In this document: piece by piece, positions 22,801-32,450 of the stretch
Layout: every line of letters begins with the position of its first letter
Position numbering within the stretch: the stretch's first letter is position 1
Assembly (NCBI GenBank): GCA_916613615.1
Contig: OU744736.1
Span: 1,160,330-1,224,329 of the forward strand
Length of the DNA stretch: 64,000 nt
Direction of reading: 5' to 3'
From: Steromphala cineraria
Lineage: Eukaryota; Mollusca; Gastropoda; Trochida; Trochidae
Notes under the pieces: generated by a model
Database searches by the model: none
The model's input: the letters and a program-made list of their open reading frames with translations, nothing else
What the model was told of the DNA's origin: nothing
Program-made: the position numbers and the translations under genes

Positions 22801-23459
22801 TAAGCCTCCAACATATGGTGAGTACATCTACCCAGAATACACAGCCTCTATAGGATGGTGCATTGCCTTCGCCTCTGTTGTTCCCATTCCTCTCTGTATG
22901 CTTGTACAGGTGCTTAGACAAGAGGGATCTTTATGGAAGGTTTGTGTGATTTGTAAATATTGATATCTAAAAGCTATCAATATCAGTATTCAAGAAGTCT
23001 TGTTCATATTTAAATTACCAAAAGGATTTTTACAGTTAAGTTGCACATATTTCATTTGCCATAGTAATCGTCAGGACGGCTAGGGAAGAACAATTCTAAT
23101 ACTCTCATACGATTGATCCAAATCTTCTTAAATGTATCAACGATGATCTTGTTATCAGCATTTGGTTGACCCACGGTTGTTCAATCTATCCAATGAGTAA
23201 TGTGGCCGGGTCAAAAGCCGCAAGTAGATCTATTATTTGTCTTCATGTAGAACAGGTTGCCTAAAAGGTATATGGTATCATTTTTGCATATTAGGTTATT
23301 TCCCATACTTTATTGGATTCTTACTTTCAGCGCTTGAAGCAGTCACTTAGACCTAACCTACACTGGCAGCGAGCTCGTCGGCGGATAGGCTGTGAAGTGA
23401 ATCCGAAACCTGTATCATTCAGGAACAATTTTATATTCATGTTTTCATCGGAAAAATAG
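13670..23459 (+). CDS. SLC6-family sodium-coupled neurotransmitter/amino-acid transporter, 13 exons
   Basis: The complete gene: 13 coding exons join in phase at GT-AG introns and sum to 1,866 nt, a 621-residue protein, the usual SLC6 length. SLC6 proteins are 12-helix plasma-membrane carriers that use Na+, usually with Cl-, to import amino acids or neurotransmitters. Seen: TM1 [14 protein letters not shown] then NGGGAFLIPY; TM2 PLFYLE (Tyr87, Glu89); extracellular loop 2 with Cys152/Cys161 and three N-glycosylation sites (Asn172, 177, 194); [26 protein letters not shown]6 [13 protein letters not shown]8 YPEA and Asp408-Thr409; [12 protein letters not shown]. Odd: the TM1 'GLGN' reads GLSN, and the TM7 N-x-x-T-S reads G-E-M-T-S. 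The glycine/GABA-like branch is likeliest; the substrate cannot be named. Confidence 0.95.
13903..14215. repeat. Tandem duplication in SLC6 intron 1
   Basis: A block of about 180 bp beginning GTAACAAAAT and ending TAATAAATTCTCTT occurs twice (starts at 13,903 and 14,085), diverged by indels. It lies wholly between exons 1 and 2 and does not alter coding sequence. Confidence 0.75.
14228..14359 (+). CDS. SLC6 exon 2 (residues 68-112)
   Basis: Acceptor TTTCCAG; donor GTAAGT; both ends phase 1. Encodes the end of the NGGGAFLIPY motif and TM2 with Tyr87 and Glu89, the positions of the chloride-site Tyr and the invariant Glu in related carriers. Confidence 0.95.
15655..15940 (+). CDS. SLC6 exon 3 (residues 112-207)
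   Basis: Encodes TM3 and the large extracellular loop 2. Cys152 and Cys161 are the usual disulfide pair. N-glycosylation motifs lie at Asn172, Asn177 and Asn194. The donor is GTACGT after ...TTTTGGCA. The frame stays open past this donor to about 16,110, but only the earlier donor restores the SLC6 reading frame. Confidence 0.92.
16809..16941 (+). CDS. SLC6 exon 4 (residues 207-251)
   Basis: Acceptor TATATAG; donor GTACCC, phase 0. Encodes SSGLEELG and TM4, ending KGVQSLGK, the segment that precedes TM5 in the family. Confidence 0.93.
17319..17453 (+). CDS. SLC6 exon 5 (residues 252-296)
   Basis: Exactly 45 codons, phase 0 at both ends. Encodes TM5 and the conserved extracellular stretch [15 protein letters not shown]. 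Acceptor CTTGCAG, donor GTATAT. Confidence 0.95.
18042..18145 (+). CDS. SLC6 exon 6 (residues 297-331)
   Basis: Encodes TM6 with Gln304 and Ser308, at the positions of chloride/Na1-site residues in serotonin-type carriers. The motif reads SLGPSWG, followed by SHN instead of the usual SYN. Donor GTATAG. The exon end and donor are repeated twice as decayed copies in the following intron. Confidence 0.93.
18117..18550. repeat. Tandem triplication across the exon 6/intron 6 boundary
   Basis: The exon 6 end plus donor (AACACTGTCAGGTATAGTGC) recurs in altered form at about 18,340-18,360 (ACACTGTGCGGTATAGTGC) and more decayed at about 18,522-18,540 (CTACTGTCAGCTATGGG). Spacings are 205 and 180 bp. 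The following intron sequence is duplicated as well. Confidence 0.8.
18751..18875 (+). CDS. SLC6 exon 7 (residues 331-373)
   Basis: Encodes TM7, [15 protein letters not shown]. The usual N-x-x-T-S reads Gly340-Glu341-Met342-Thr343-Ser344, so the conserved Asn is absent and a Glu sits beside it. Acceptor TTTTTAG, donor GTAAAC. Confidence 0.93.
19547..19659 (+). CDS. SLC6 exon 8 (residues 373-410)
   Basis: Encodes [11 protein letters not shown] and most of TM8, ending Asp408-Thr409-Val410 at the Na2-site position (Asp-Ser in serotonin-type carriers). The donor GTTTAG is weak but gives the correct phase 0 join. Confidence 0.9.
19828..20148 (-). mobile_element. Foldback MITE, palindromic-end family, copy 2 (SLC6 intron 8)
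   Basis: AATACTAAAC at 20,002-20,011 pairs with GTTTAGTATT at 20,134-20,143, enclosing long arms and a CGCTTTCGCTCG loop. The body to the left has ATATCGCTGTCATATGACAT, GACGTCAC boxes and a CATATGTG palindrome. It faces copy 3 at 20,755-20,957, on the other side of exon 9. Confidence 0.75.
20561..20698 (+). CDS. SLC6 exon 9 (residues 411-456)
   Basis: 46 codons, phase 0 at both ends. Encodes [16 protein letters not shown] after TM8, then TM9. Acceptor TTTTCACAG, donor GTAAGT. Confidence 0.94.
20755..20957 (+). mobile_element. Foldback MITE, palindromic-end family, copy 3 (SLC6 intron 9)
   Basis: Starts GAGAATACTAAACG, keeps one arm of the palindrome, then the GACGTCAC box, a CACATATGTG palindrome, GATATCTTCAACGG and GAGTAATAA. 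It is inverted relative to copy 2, so exon 9 sits between two inverted copies of one family. Confidence 0.75.
21406..21505 (+). CDS. SLC6 exon 10 (residues 457-490)
   Basis: Encodes [12 protein letters not shown], a strongly conserved loop, and TM10, ending ...SWLYG in a split Gly codon. Acceptor TTTCAG, donor GTAAGT. Confidence 0.94.
22211..22311 (+). CDS. SLC6 exon 11 (residues 490-523)
   Basis: Encodes [18 protein letters not shown] and TM11. The reading frame extends upstream through an earlier AG, but the acceptor TGTTTAG at 22,210 is the one that keeps phase with exon 10. Donor GTAAGT. Confidence 0.92.
22772..22939 (+). CDS. SLC6 exon 12 (residues 524-579)
   Basis: 56 codons. Encodes the end of TM11, an extracellular loop and TM12 ([18 protein letters not shown]), then the cytoplasmic LRQEGSLWK. 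Acceptor TTTCAG, donor GTTTGT. Confidence 0.93.
23331..23459 (+). CDS. SLC6 exon 13 (residues 580-621 and stop)
   Basis: Basic cytoplasmic tail ending SSEK and a TAG stop at 23,457-23,459. No C-terminal PDZ-binding motif is evident. Acceptor CTTTCAG. Confidence 0.92.
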   Translation, partial: RLKQSLRPNLHWQRARRRIGCEVNPKPVSFRNNFIFMFSSEK

Positions 23460-23811
23460 TATAACATATTTGAGTTCCTGCTATCGGTTCACTCAGTAAT
23501 GTACAATCGTGAAGCTCATAACACGAGGCAGGACTCGGATAAGAAATGAAGCAAGGAACGAGTGTTTTTCTTAATCAATGTTTTATAAATTTGCATTCGC
23601 CTTGATAAATCGAAAATGTAGGTATTGATTTTTATTATCATTTCTCGTTTTCAATGTCATCAGATCTTAGTAAAGATTAGTGGGAAATCATTTTAGCTAT
23701 AGTTATTTGAATATTTTTAATGCAGTTTGAGTACGAACTTTTGGATGGAAAATGGATTTTCTTCCTTTGAAAATGAGATGCTATTATCTATATGTTCAAT
23801 GTATTAATGTA

Positions 23812-23855
23812 AATAAAAATATTTAAAGTAATGGTATTCGTAAAATGTAAATAAA
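23812..23855 (+). terminator. Candidate polyadenylation signals of the SLC6 gene
   Basis: AATAAA occurs at 23,812-23,817 and 23,850-23,855, about 350-400 bp after the stop codon. Which one is used cannot be told from sequence, since the region is AT-rich. Confidence 0.45.
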
Positions 23856-23859
23856 CTTA

Positions 23860-26010
23860 TATTTGAATATGATTTCGGATCACTGTGGCAAGTTTACCAA
23901 TGATCAAATAAGAAATCGTTCTGATTAATATTCACTTGGTGATACATAGAAACGAAACTCTATTCTACGAATGTAGCTGGAAGATAAATTGAAGCAAGTA
24001 CACACGTATATCATATCTAGTAATTTCTTCTATTGACATCTTTGAATAGTTAAGATCTGATTATTTTATATTTTCATCCATCTTTATAATATATAAATGT
24101 TTATATATATATATTGGGAATTGTATTGGGAATATCATTGGAATTATGTCAATAAATTTGTCTCGAAAACCCTCTCTATGGAATTGTTCTCAATGGAAAT
24201 AATGTTCTTAGTACAATTCTTACCCAGGAGAGAGGTCATTAGAGTCGTTGGCTGGATAAGAAATATTAAGGCATTACAAATCTCCTTTAAATGTATTTCA
24301 TTTAATGTTGTCCACTGAGAGAGATCACCTTGGATGTAAGTCTATGTAATCATAATCCTGCTCCATAAGGTTAGAGGCTGAGGAAGACAGACATTTCAGT
24401 CATTCAGGAGTGCTTATGTTAGAGCTGACAATGTTGCTGTCTAAAAAAAAATGTCAAACATAATACTTTATTAATTTCTTTAAGGAAAGATGACCGTTTG
24501 GCATTTATTGTCGCTACTTTCACATAAATATTTTTAAAAATAAACATATTTCTTAAGATTATTCCAATGCAAGCGTTTGTAACTGAATTTGATCTAAAGG
24601 AGTATGTGATTGATAAAGTTTTCTATTGACATATGTGCTCCTGACTGGCCTCTGAATTATTACTCATCGTATAATCAAAAACATTCCGTCAAGTGTGCAA
24701 AGAGTTAAACCGTTGCCTCAATTGATTTCACGTTTCAACAAACCAAAGACGAATTACATAAAACTAAGCTAGGAAATCATATATCACTATTCACCCTCAA
24801 CGGAATTTTATAACGAATCATCATATCGAATGTTTAAATACATCTCATAAAATATGCAATCAAACCGACCGTCAAATTAATATGTATAAACAGACCCTTC
24901 AAAAGTTAGAGGTCATGTCAAATGTTATCCCTTCAAGCTCATGCGTCAGGGTCATGCATCATTAATCCTGTCAGCGTCTCTGCCCTGCTTTTTCAAGTAA
25001 TTTTGCGTAATGGCCTCATTGTCGCATAAATAAGAGATCCTCTTGCATGACGGAAAGGAAACATGGAGTATAGATACATGTAACGTTCAAGATAGCCGCT
25101 ATACAATATTGCAAAAAATAATTGATGGCAATATGTCTAGATTTTCGATGATAAACCTTCAAATACGATCTGAAAGAACGTCGGTATGGTTCAATACATG
25201 TACGTTGTTTGCAATTCAATAGTTTGTAAGTACTTTGACTGTAGTTTGATCAAAAGAAACGTACGATCCAATACGCTTAATTCTAACTGCTTAAACATTT
25301 ATTGCCCCGCTCAAGAGTATGATATCTAAGGTCATGTTGACTAATCAGAGATCGAATTTCTTACATGATGTAGGATGAATGCATTCATTTCGAGATAATG
25401 GTTTGACATTTGTCAGTTATTCTTCTATAGAAAGTATTTCTATTTTCATTCATACTGAAGGTTTATCTTCTTCTCTTGATTAATTACAATTTTATCAATT
25501 CATATATCTCCATGTTTGACAATGAAAAATTTAAAAAAAATGCTCCTGCTGCTACAATATTCATCCGAATCATAATAAATAATTTCTGTTTAGAACATGT
25601 ATGATCAAAACATTACTTCAAATAAAAAATCACGTAAGGATATGTCGTTCAATTTGATAAGTTCAATATAAGTTGTCCATTGCCATTAAAATTCATTTTA
25701 GATTGTCGAAGAAAGCTAAATCGGGTTATCTACTATTAAAAAAGAAGGAGGTCTTCCATTTTGCTAGCATGCTACTAGCAATCCAATTGCAGATTAGAAA
25801 ACGTTATTTATCCACACAGATGGAACATAAATACGCCCCCAAACACAACATTAGCAATCTAAGAACATGCACTTAAAGCAACTGATGATCGTTGGTTGGC
25901 AACTAAAGTTGCATGATTTTGATTTCGAATGGAATATCCATTGTGAAAAGATAATTGAAGCTCCAATCATCACTTTGGCTCTTTTATCAACTTTTCTTTT
26001 CTAACGATTG
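23860..26010. other. AT-rich intergenic DNA, no gene recognised
   Basis: No exon-like or RNA-like structure was recognised between the SLC6 3' end and the Tc1/mariner relic. Confidence 0.5.
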
Positions 26011-26169
26011 ACATGCGTCATGACGTACACAAGCTGAACGGTTACGTGCCCTTGGCATGCTACATATTGACACAACACAGACGCTTATGGCTCAAATGCT
26101 TTATTTTTCACATTTTCACAATTTTTCTGTAATAGTTGATTATGGTCCAGGTACCATGTTACACATTCT

Positions 26170-26960
26170 GTAAACGATAGACAACGTTCAGGTCGACCAT
26201 GGGTGACAACTTATGCACAGGACATATTAGATTGTTTTTGAACAATGGCCTTGAGACATCGAGAGAAGTGAAACATTAAGAAGTTCGACTTCAAGCAGAC
26301 ACTGGTGTGACAGAAAATGGACAGACAATAAAAAACTACTACAAAGAGGTCACATGCATGCACAACGTTCACGTGTCATCCAATATGTCACATTAGAGAA
26401 AGATGCCGTTGGTATCAGAATCAGCGTCAATGGGATAATCGATGTTGGAGGAATTTAATGTTTTCACTTGAGTCAAGGTTCTCCAGGATTTCCTGGACAG
26501 AATGTCAATCGAATTTGGAGGCGGGCAAATCGATTTCGGGTGGTTCAGTAATGGTGTTTGGTGGCATCTCTGCTACTTTAAGAACGGACGTGTATGTTGT
26601 TGTTGGAAGTGTCATAGGTCATTACTACCAGAACAACATCTTAGCAGCCAATGGTATAATGTTTGAATCTCGCAATGACATCTTCAAGGTTGATAATGCT
26701 AGATGTCACAGTGGCAGGATTGTTACAGATTACCTCCAACAGCAGGGTATCACCACATTGCCATGACCAGTGGTGAATCCGGACCTATCCCCGATCGAAA
26801 ACGTCTGGGACATGCTTGGACAAATGGTAGATCAACGTCTGGGACATGCTAGGACAAAGGGTAGATCAACGTCAACAACCTCCAACCACTGGTCAAAATC
26901 TGTGTTGCAAAGGAGTGGAATAACCTTGGTCAACATTATTTGAGACACCTCATTATGTGT
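26170..26960 (+). pseudogene. Tc1/mariner-type transposase relic
   Basis: Fragments in several frames follow the order of a Tc1-like transposase. A helix-turn-helix hinge (RSGRP-like, about 26,188) comes first, then a degraded region, then a 103-codon frame (26,458-26,766) with SVMVFGGIS and VDNARCH (second catalytic Asp), continuing past a stop to NPDLSPIENVWD (final Glu). The first catalytic Asp is replaced: the expected FSDESRF reads FSLESRF. A TGA at 26,764-26,766 interrupts the frame where a Trp is usual. A 34-bp repeat (ACGTCTGGGACATGC at 26,801 and 26,835) lies near the end. The family cuts and pastes DNA; this copy is dead. Terminal repeats were not found. Confidence 0.8.
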
Positions 26961-27009
26961 ATACCAGTCATATCAGTGCCTGTCTAGCCAACATTGACTG
27001 TGATGTCAT

Positions 27010-29880
27010 TTCATCGTGACTCTGATGTTTGACCCCTGATATTATTTTGCACTTGTTACGGAAAATGTCTGTTTCGCCGGTAATTCTAAAGGAATGGAGT
27101 AAATTGTTGCACTTTCCCTGAATTTCTATTCATATTTTGTTTCATCCTTAGACTAATCATTTGCTCATTATGAATCCATTAACCCCTACTTTTTAAATAA
27201 TATATAAATAATTCTGACAGGTCAGAATTGATTATTACAGAATAATATCTTTTAAAATATACATTTACAACATAACTTAATAGTCATTGATATTGCAGTC
27301 ATTCAAATTTAATATCTTTGTAAAGGCTGTTCGTTTACAGCCCTATCCAACCTATAGACAATAATTCGGTTAACATAATCACATCTGAATAGTTTGAATA
27401 TCTGAAGAGTTGGGTCTGTGACTTCTCCATTATTAATGAATCACAGAGGGAAATATAGTTACAATGTTATTGAAGGGGATATCTTATTACTGCAGCTAAA
27501 TAGGCAATTTAAAACATTGGCTAACAGTGAACTATTTAACCATGACGAAATTAAGCAAACAAATCAGGAAGTGTCTCGGACTTAGACATATCGTTCAGAT
27601 CATTAACTGCTTTCAAAGAGAATCCAAATTTACCTCAAACACAATTGTAACTGTCTTAGTATCTTTACAATTGAATTTGTCTCTATTTACGCTGTAAAAT
27701 AACTAATCCAGTCAATAGATTTATCTAATTTGTTGGGCATACAATCATATGAATGCAAGATTCCCAGATAGTAGATATATGCTAACTTCTAAGAGGTTAA
27801 TTGCACTAGCTATATAGATAAGTAAGTGTTATTTAATTATCATTATTTTCATTTTTTAAGAATATACACTTTTTTCTATACTCTTACGTGAATGTGACTC
27901 ACAAAAAAGGTTCAATAACAATTGATTATCAGGGTTATTAGGATAAGAAATAAATGTTCATTGTTTAAACAGTTTTCAAAAGTATTCGTAAAATCTATAA
28001 AATGATGGGAAAAGTCAATTCAGTTTCTCTTACATAACGACAAAATATACTTTATCAAAAATATACTGTCTACTTTTCTAGTGCAGGGAGATTTATAAAT
28101 CTTGTTCTTATACAATTTGTCAATAACCGTTTACCAGGTCCTTTTAAATCAATAAATCATATGCTGCATATGATAACTTATCGACAAGAAAAGAGCAAGA
28201 TTATTTTCATAAGCGAAATGTTTATGATCCATTTGGAGTTTTATATTATTAGGAGAGCAAACAAATCCTGAAAAATACATATCATTTTTCATCACAAAGT
28301 GTAACTGAGTAAAGTGTAATTGGTACAGCATACACCTCCCTATGTTGAGTTTAGTCACTTGCTATTGTTTCTTAGTGCAAATATCATGTAAATTTTGGTT
28401 TTCTTGGATATTAATCAAATAACCCAAGCAGCCCCGACAAAGGATCACCAATTCACGAATAAGCATTCTCAAACGAAATTTTGGGAACTTGTGCTCACTG
28501 GTGATGAATTTCAAAAATTTGCATTGATCTTTTAACATTTCTAATCTTCTTGCAGATAGAAATAATTCATTTATCATGCAGACTCCCTGAAATAAATAAC
28601 AGCACAAATACATTGATATTGTGCAAAGTTACAAATAGGCATAAATTTGTTGATAATAGTATTTTTTTTTTACACAGTTCATACACTGATGTATCAGAAG
28701 TTAAAAGGATTTGTTTATCTCAAAACAGAAAGTTATATCAATCGCGTGTGACTTTGACATCTCCAATGAAATCTTCAATGAAAATGTCATAATGATTTTA
28801 AAATTTAACTAATCTTGCAAATTTGTCAAGAGCATGAATGGACAATGAATAGGATAAAGTTCTACAGATACCAACCTTCCTCTAACGTTTTGGGAGAGTG
28901 TAAATGATTGAATTGAAATTGAATCAATTTTCAAGAGTGAGGTTACTTTTTCTAATGCTTTATCAAAGCTTTTGTTAGTGACGAGTGGGAATGCCTTTTT
29001 TCAAAAGATAAAGAAAACTTTGTTGATATTAGATATCTAATGTTTATGAAAAAAGACATTGTTACTCCATTAATTGTGTAATCAGTAGTAATCAGTCGTA
29101 TATTCTTTGGAATATTGGGATTGTAAATTGGTGTTCCTTGTTGTTTTCTTGATAATGTCCAAACAAGAAACACTATTGAGAATTATTGGGATTACAACTG
29201 TAAAACTGCTCTATCGACAACACAGATTATATCTAACACCACACAAACGAGACTAACACCAGGATGAAGATCCAATTATCTTAGTTATCTGTAAAGACAA
29301 AGTAAACTGTCTTGCATGTTTATTTGAAGTTTCTTTGAACTCCTCTGTAACTCCATACTCTATGTTCTTTTAAATCAACATGAAAGCAGTCAATTACTTA
29401 GGGGCTTTACGACCAGACTGTTATCTGATATCCGTCGAGGTCACTTTTGAACTTGAATAATAGAAAGTCAAAATAACCAAATACTACTAGTGACGCCACT
29501 TTGTATTCTGCATTCACACTTTGTAGAACAAAATAAAAATATTAAAGATCTCATCACTTATGTGTTTCAGAAAATGAATAGAAAGATTCACGGCTGACTG
29601 GCAGACTTCAAACTCTTCAAAGATGGTCTTCATTGATTGTTTGTAGATACGTTTGATTTTGTAATGTTAGCACGAGAAAATAACATTTACTCATTTGACT
29701 ATATGCCTAAAGTATTTTCAATGAGCATGATTTGTCCTTCACAATTAAGAAGAAAGTCAAATATCAAACAAAGCTCGTGATACAAATTTATTCTTTTCTT
29801 TTTGATACCATTGAGTTTTACAATTGTTTATATTTGGAAATTTAAGTCTTTTTGGGAGTATGTCATGAACTGTTTTTCAA
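27010..29880. other. AT-rich DNA, no gene recognised
   Basis: Very AT-rich with only short chance frames. No repeat family member was recognised. Confidence 0.5.
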
Positions 29881-29884
29881 TCTT

Positions 29885-29985
29885 GTTTCTTCCAGACAGA
29901 GAAGAAAACATCAACAATTCATCTAGGTCGGAACTTCTTCCTGATTCATTTCCTTCATTTCGTCACGCTTTATGATAATGCTGTT
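29885..29985. repeat. Diverged block related to the right end of the triplicated unit
   Basis: The string TTCTTCCAGACA..., with CTTCCT, ATTTCCTT and TTTCGTCACGCTT, parallels 50,824-50,905 (TTCTTCCAGACAAATATC ... CTTTCGTCACACTT). By eye roughly two thirds of positions agree. Same orientation as the forward copies. Confidence 0.5.
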
Positions 29986-30398
29986 TTTGATTGCTTTCCA
30001 GTTCCCATTAAGCTACAGTAATACAATTTCCTCTTAAAATGACATTGTAATTTACTTTTCTCCCTTTGAGGAATTTATATGATATGATATGAACGAGAAG
30101 CTATAGAACCTCTGTATTGAGAAGTTATGTAGTCTACCGTATACCTACAGACATTGAATATTTATTGACTTGACCAAAACATATTCAGAATCGATTTATG
30201 AAACCGATTTTTGTCTAGCATTTTGTACTCCTCGTTAATGAAATCGTATATATCATAAACTATACATATCAATCACTTATACAGCTGCGTAACCATAACA
30301 CTTTTGCCGGATCATGGATATGACAACTGGTTAAAAATCTTAATACTGTTAAAAAGTGCATCTGTACTATTGAAGATAGTGTTATCCCAAATGTAACA

Positions 30399-30572
30399 AT
30401 GTGTCATAGAGACATCAAAGAAAACAAAAATGGTGCCTTACTTTTCTACAGGCTGAAAGAAGAAATCACTGAGGAAGAAACCGGAATCAATACGGCTATA
30501 ATTTTCATAGGAATAATCGTGCAAAAACATCTTTCCAAAATAAAAGAGTTCCTTGTAGTTTATGAGTCGTAA
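30399..30572 (+). other. Small open frame with coding-like composition
   Basis: 57 codons from ATG to TAA; the same frame is open upstream to 30,324. It contains Cys residues before the ATG (KKCICTIEDS), a charged stretch (LKEEITEEET) and a hydrophobic run (TAIIFIGIIV). It could be an exon fragment of a gene I do not recognise, or chance. No family is assigned. Confidence 0.2.
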
Positions 30573-31183
30573 CGTACAATGTCCCCTGTTATTGGTGTCC
30601 TTCAATCTGACTTAACCTACAACTTAAAAAGAACAAATCTTTCTTTGCTCAAACTATTAAATTTCTTGTGGCTTCTTATTAGTTTCTTGATTGAGCAATA
30701 CGTGAATGACATTTTGCTCAGCGTGTGTAATTGTAAAAAGAGATTTAATAGATAGCTTTCCTAGAAAAGTCAGCTGAAAATGGATTCTTGATTATGTTCG
30801 ATGAGAATAATATGTTTTGTACTACAATTGGTATTTTTTAGAATATTTTCGTATGCATAATAAATCATCTCATATTTGTTTCTCTTTGAATTGATAAGAC
30901 TATTTATGAGTTTTCCTTAGTACTAATGTATTTGTTTTGTTCATTGATCTTATAGATTGAAACCAGACTTATCAACCGGATTTAGTTTACAAAATTCTAT
31001 TTTCGATAGGGTTCTACAATTCATGGTCGTTTTTATAATAATCCTTATCATTGTATAAGCAACATACATTCTAAAACAGCAACCGCAATATTTTTCTAAA
31101 ACACCTTAATTCAAAATGCAAATGAAATATCTTAGATTTCAATGTAAGCGCAAAATGGAGGTTTAAATCCATGTGGTGGTTAA

Positions 31184-31517
31184 AGGGGCAGTAGCACGTT
31201 TTAAGGGGAATATAAGGTGAAAATAAAAATGAATGGTTCCAATAGAAAGACAATGTACATAAACTAAATGAAGCAGTGATAAATCAAATATTTAATGTTA
31301 AGTTCAGCCGTTTTCTTACACAAAATTAATGAAAGGTGTTCACACAAAATGGCTGCCATTAGACTTTATGTGAATTTTTATCATGTGTTCTCTGACTATG
31401 ATGATTGGCTTGTGTAATTGGAATTTTCACAGTTTCAACGTAATACATTTAGTAATAACGTACAATCACAGTGAAAATTGAAAATATAACATTTTCAAAA
31501 AACGTGCTACTGCCCTT
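31184..31517. mobile_element. TTAA-flanked MITE (piggyBac-like), copy 2
   Basis: A 334-bp relative of the element at 2,863-3,218, in the same orientation and with the same terminal inverted repeats. TTAA lies at 31,180-31,183 and 31,518-31,521. The internal sequence aligns throughout, with substitutions and small deletions. Confidence 0.85.
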
Positions 31518-31521
31518 TTAA

Positions 31522-32450
31522 CGTAGCTAATTTCTCGCTATAAATACTAAAATATCACTTTTTCAAATATGACCTAATCATATTTATTGCAGAGACATCT
31601 ATTCTGTGTGTTTTTAAATTTTACCAATGCATCGACACCTTAACAAAATGACTTTCATAGAAAGACTGTTGACTCGTCATGGTAATTGTAGAAAGCTTTT
31701 TTAAAAGCTAAGACTCAATAAAAACTAAAACTCAATACAACTATCGCGATAGACCAGAAAGCCTATCATTTCACATTTTAGAATTTTATTATTCTTTCAA
31801 TAAGATATGTATTAGATAAATGTAAACGAAGTGGATTATTGGAATCATATGTCGCGAATTTTCAAATTCAAACAAATTAATTTTCAGATAACAACGAGTT
31901 GTTTAGCTAGATAGAAAAATATTAATGTAAACACTGTCATGATGTCATGTCATGGAGGTTTCACTTTTAAATCAATAGAAATAGGCCAGTTCGAAAATTA
32001 ACTGTAATCATTTGTTCGAGGATAAAAATGACAGCATTCCGACAAAATTAATTTTAATCAATAGAGCTATTATAACTGAGTTTCAAAAATTTAGTTAGTT
32101 CTACAAAAGCTGTCATAAGAAATGCCTTGTTAAGTTGATGAATCTTTATAGTTTAGCTTTTTCATCTTTCACTGAACTCAACGTCAATCACGTTTTTTGA
32201 GATTTATTGTAATTGAATCTTTGAAGATGGGACGAAGATAGAAACCCCAGATATCAGAAGGAAAGCGGGTACTTATGCAGATGACATGACATTCTGATAA
32301 ATTTGACACAAATTTCCTAAGTTTTACATTCAAGACATCATGATGAAAGCCTGGATGAAAGGATTTTAAAAGAATTTAAGATTATATAAAATCAATCAAC
32401 ATGAACGTCTTTTTTTGCATTGTTGCGAAGAAAATTGAATAATGTATTAA
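31522..32450. other. AT-rich DNA, no gene recognised
   Basis: No supported feature was seen between the MITE and the long terminal-inverted-repeat element. Confidence 0.5.
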
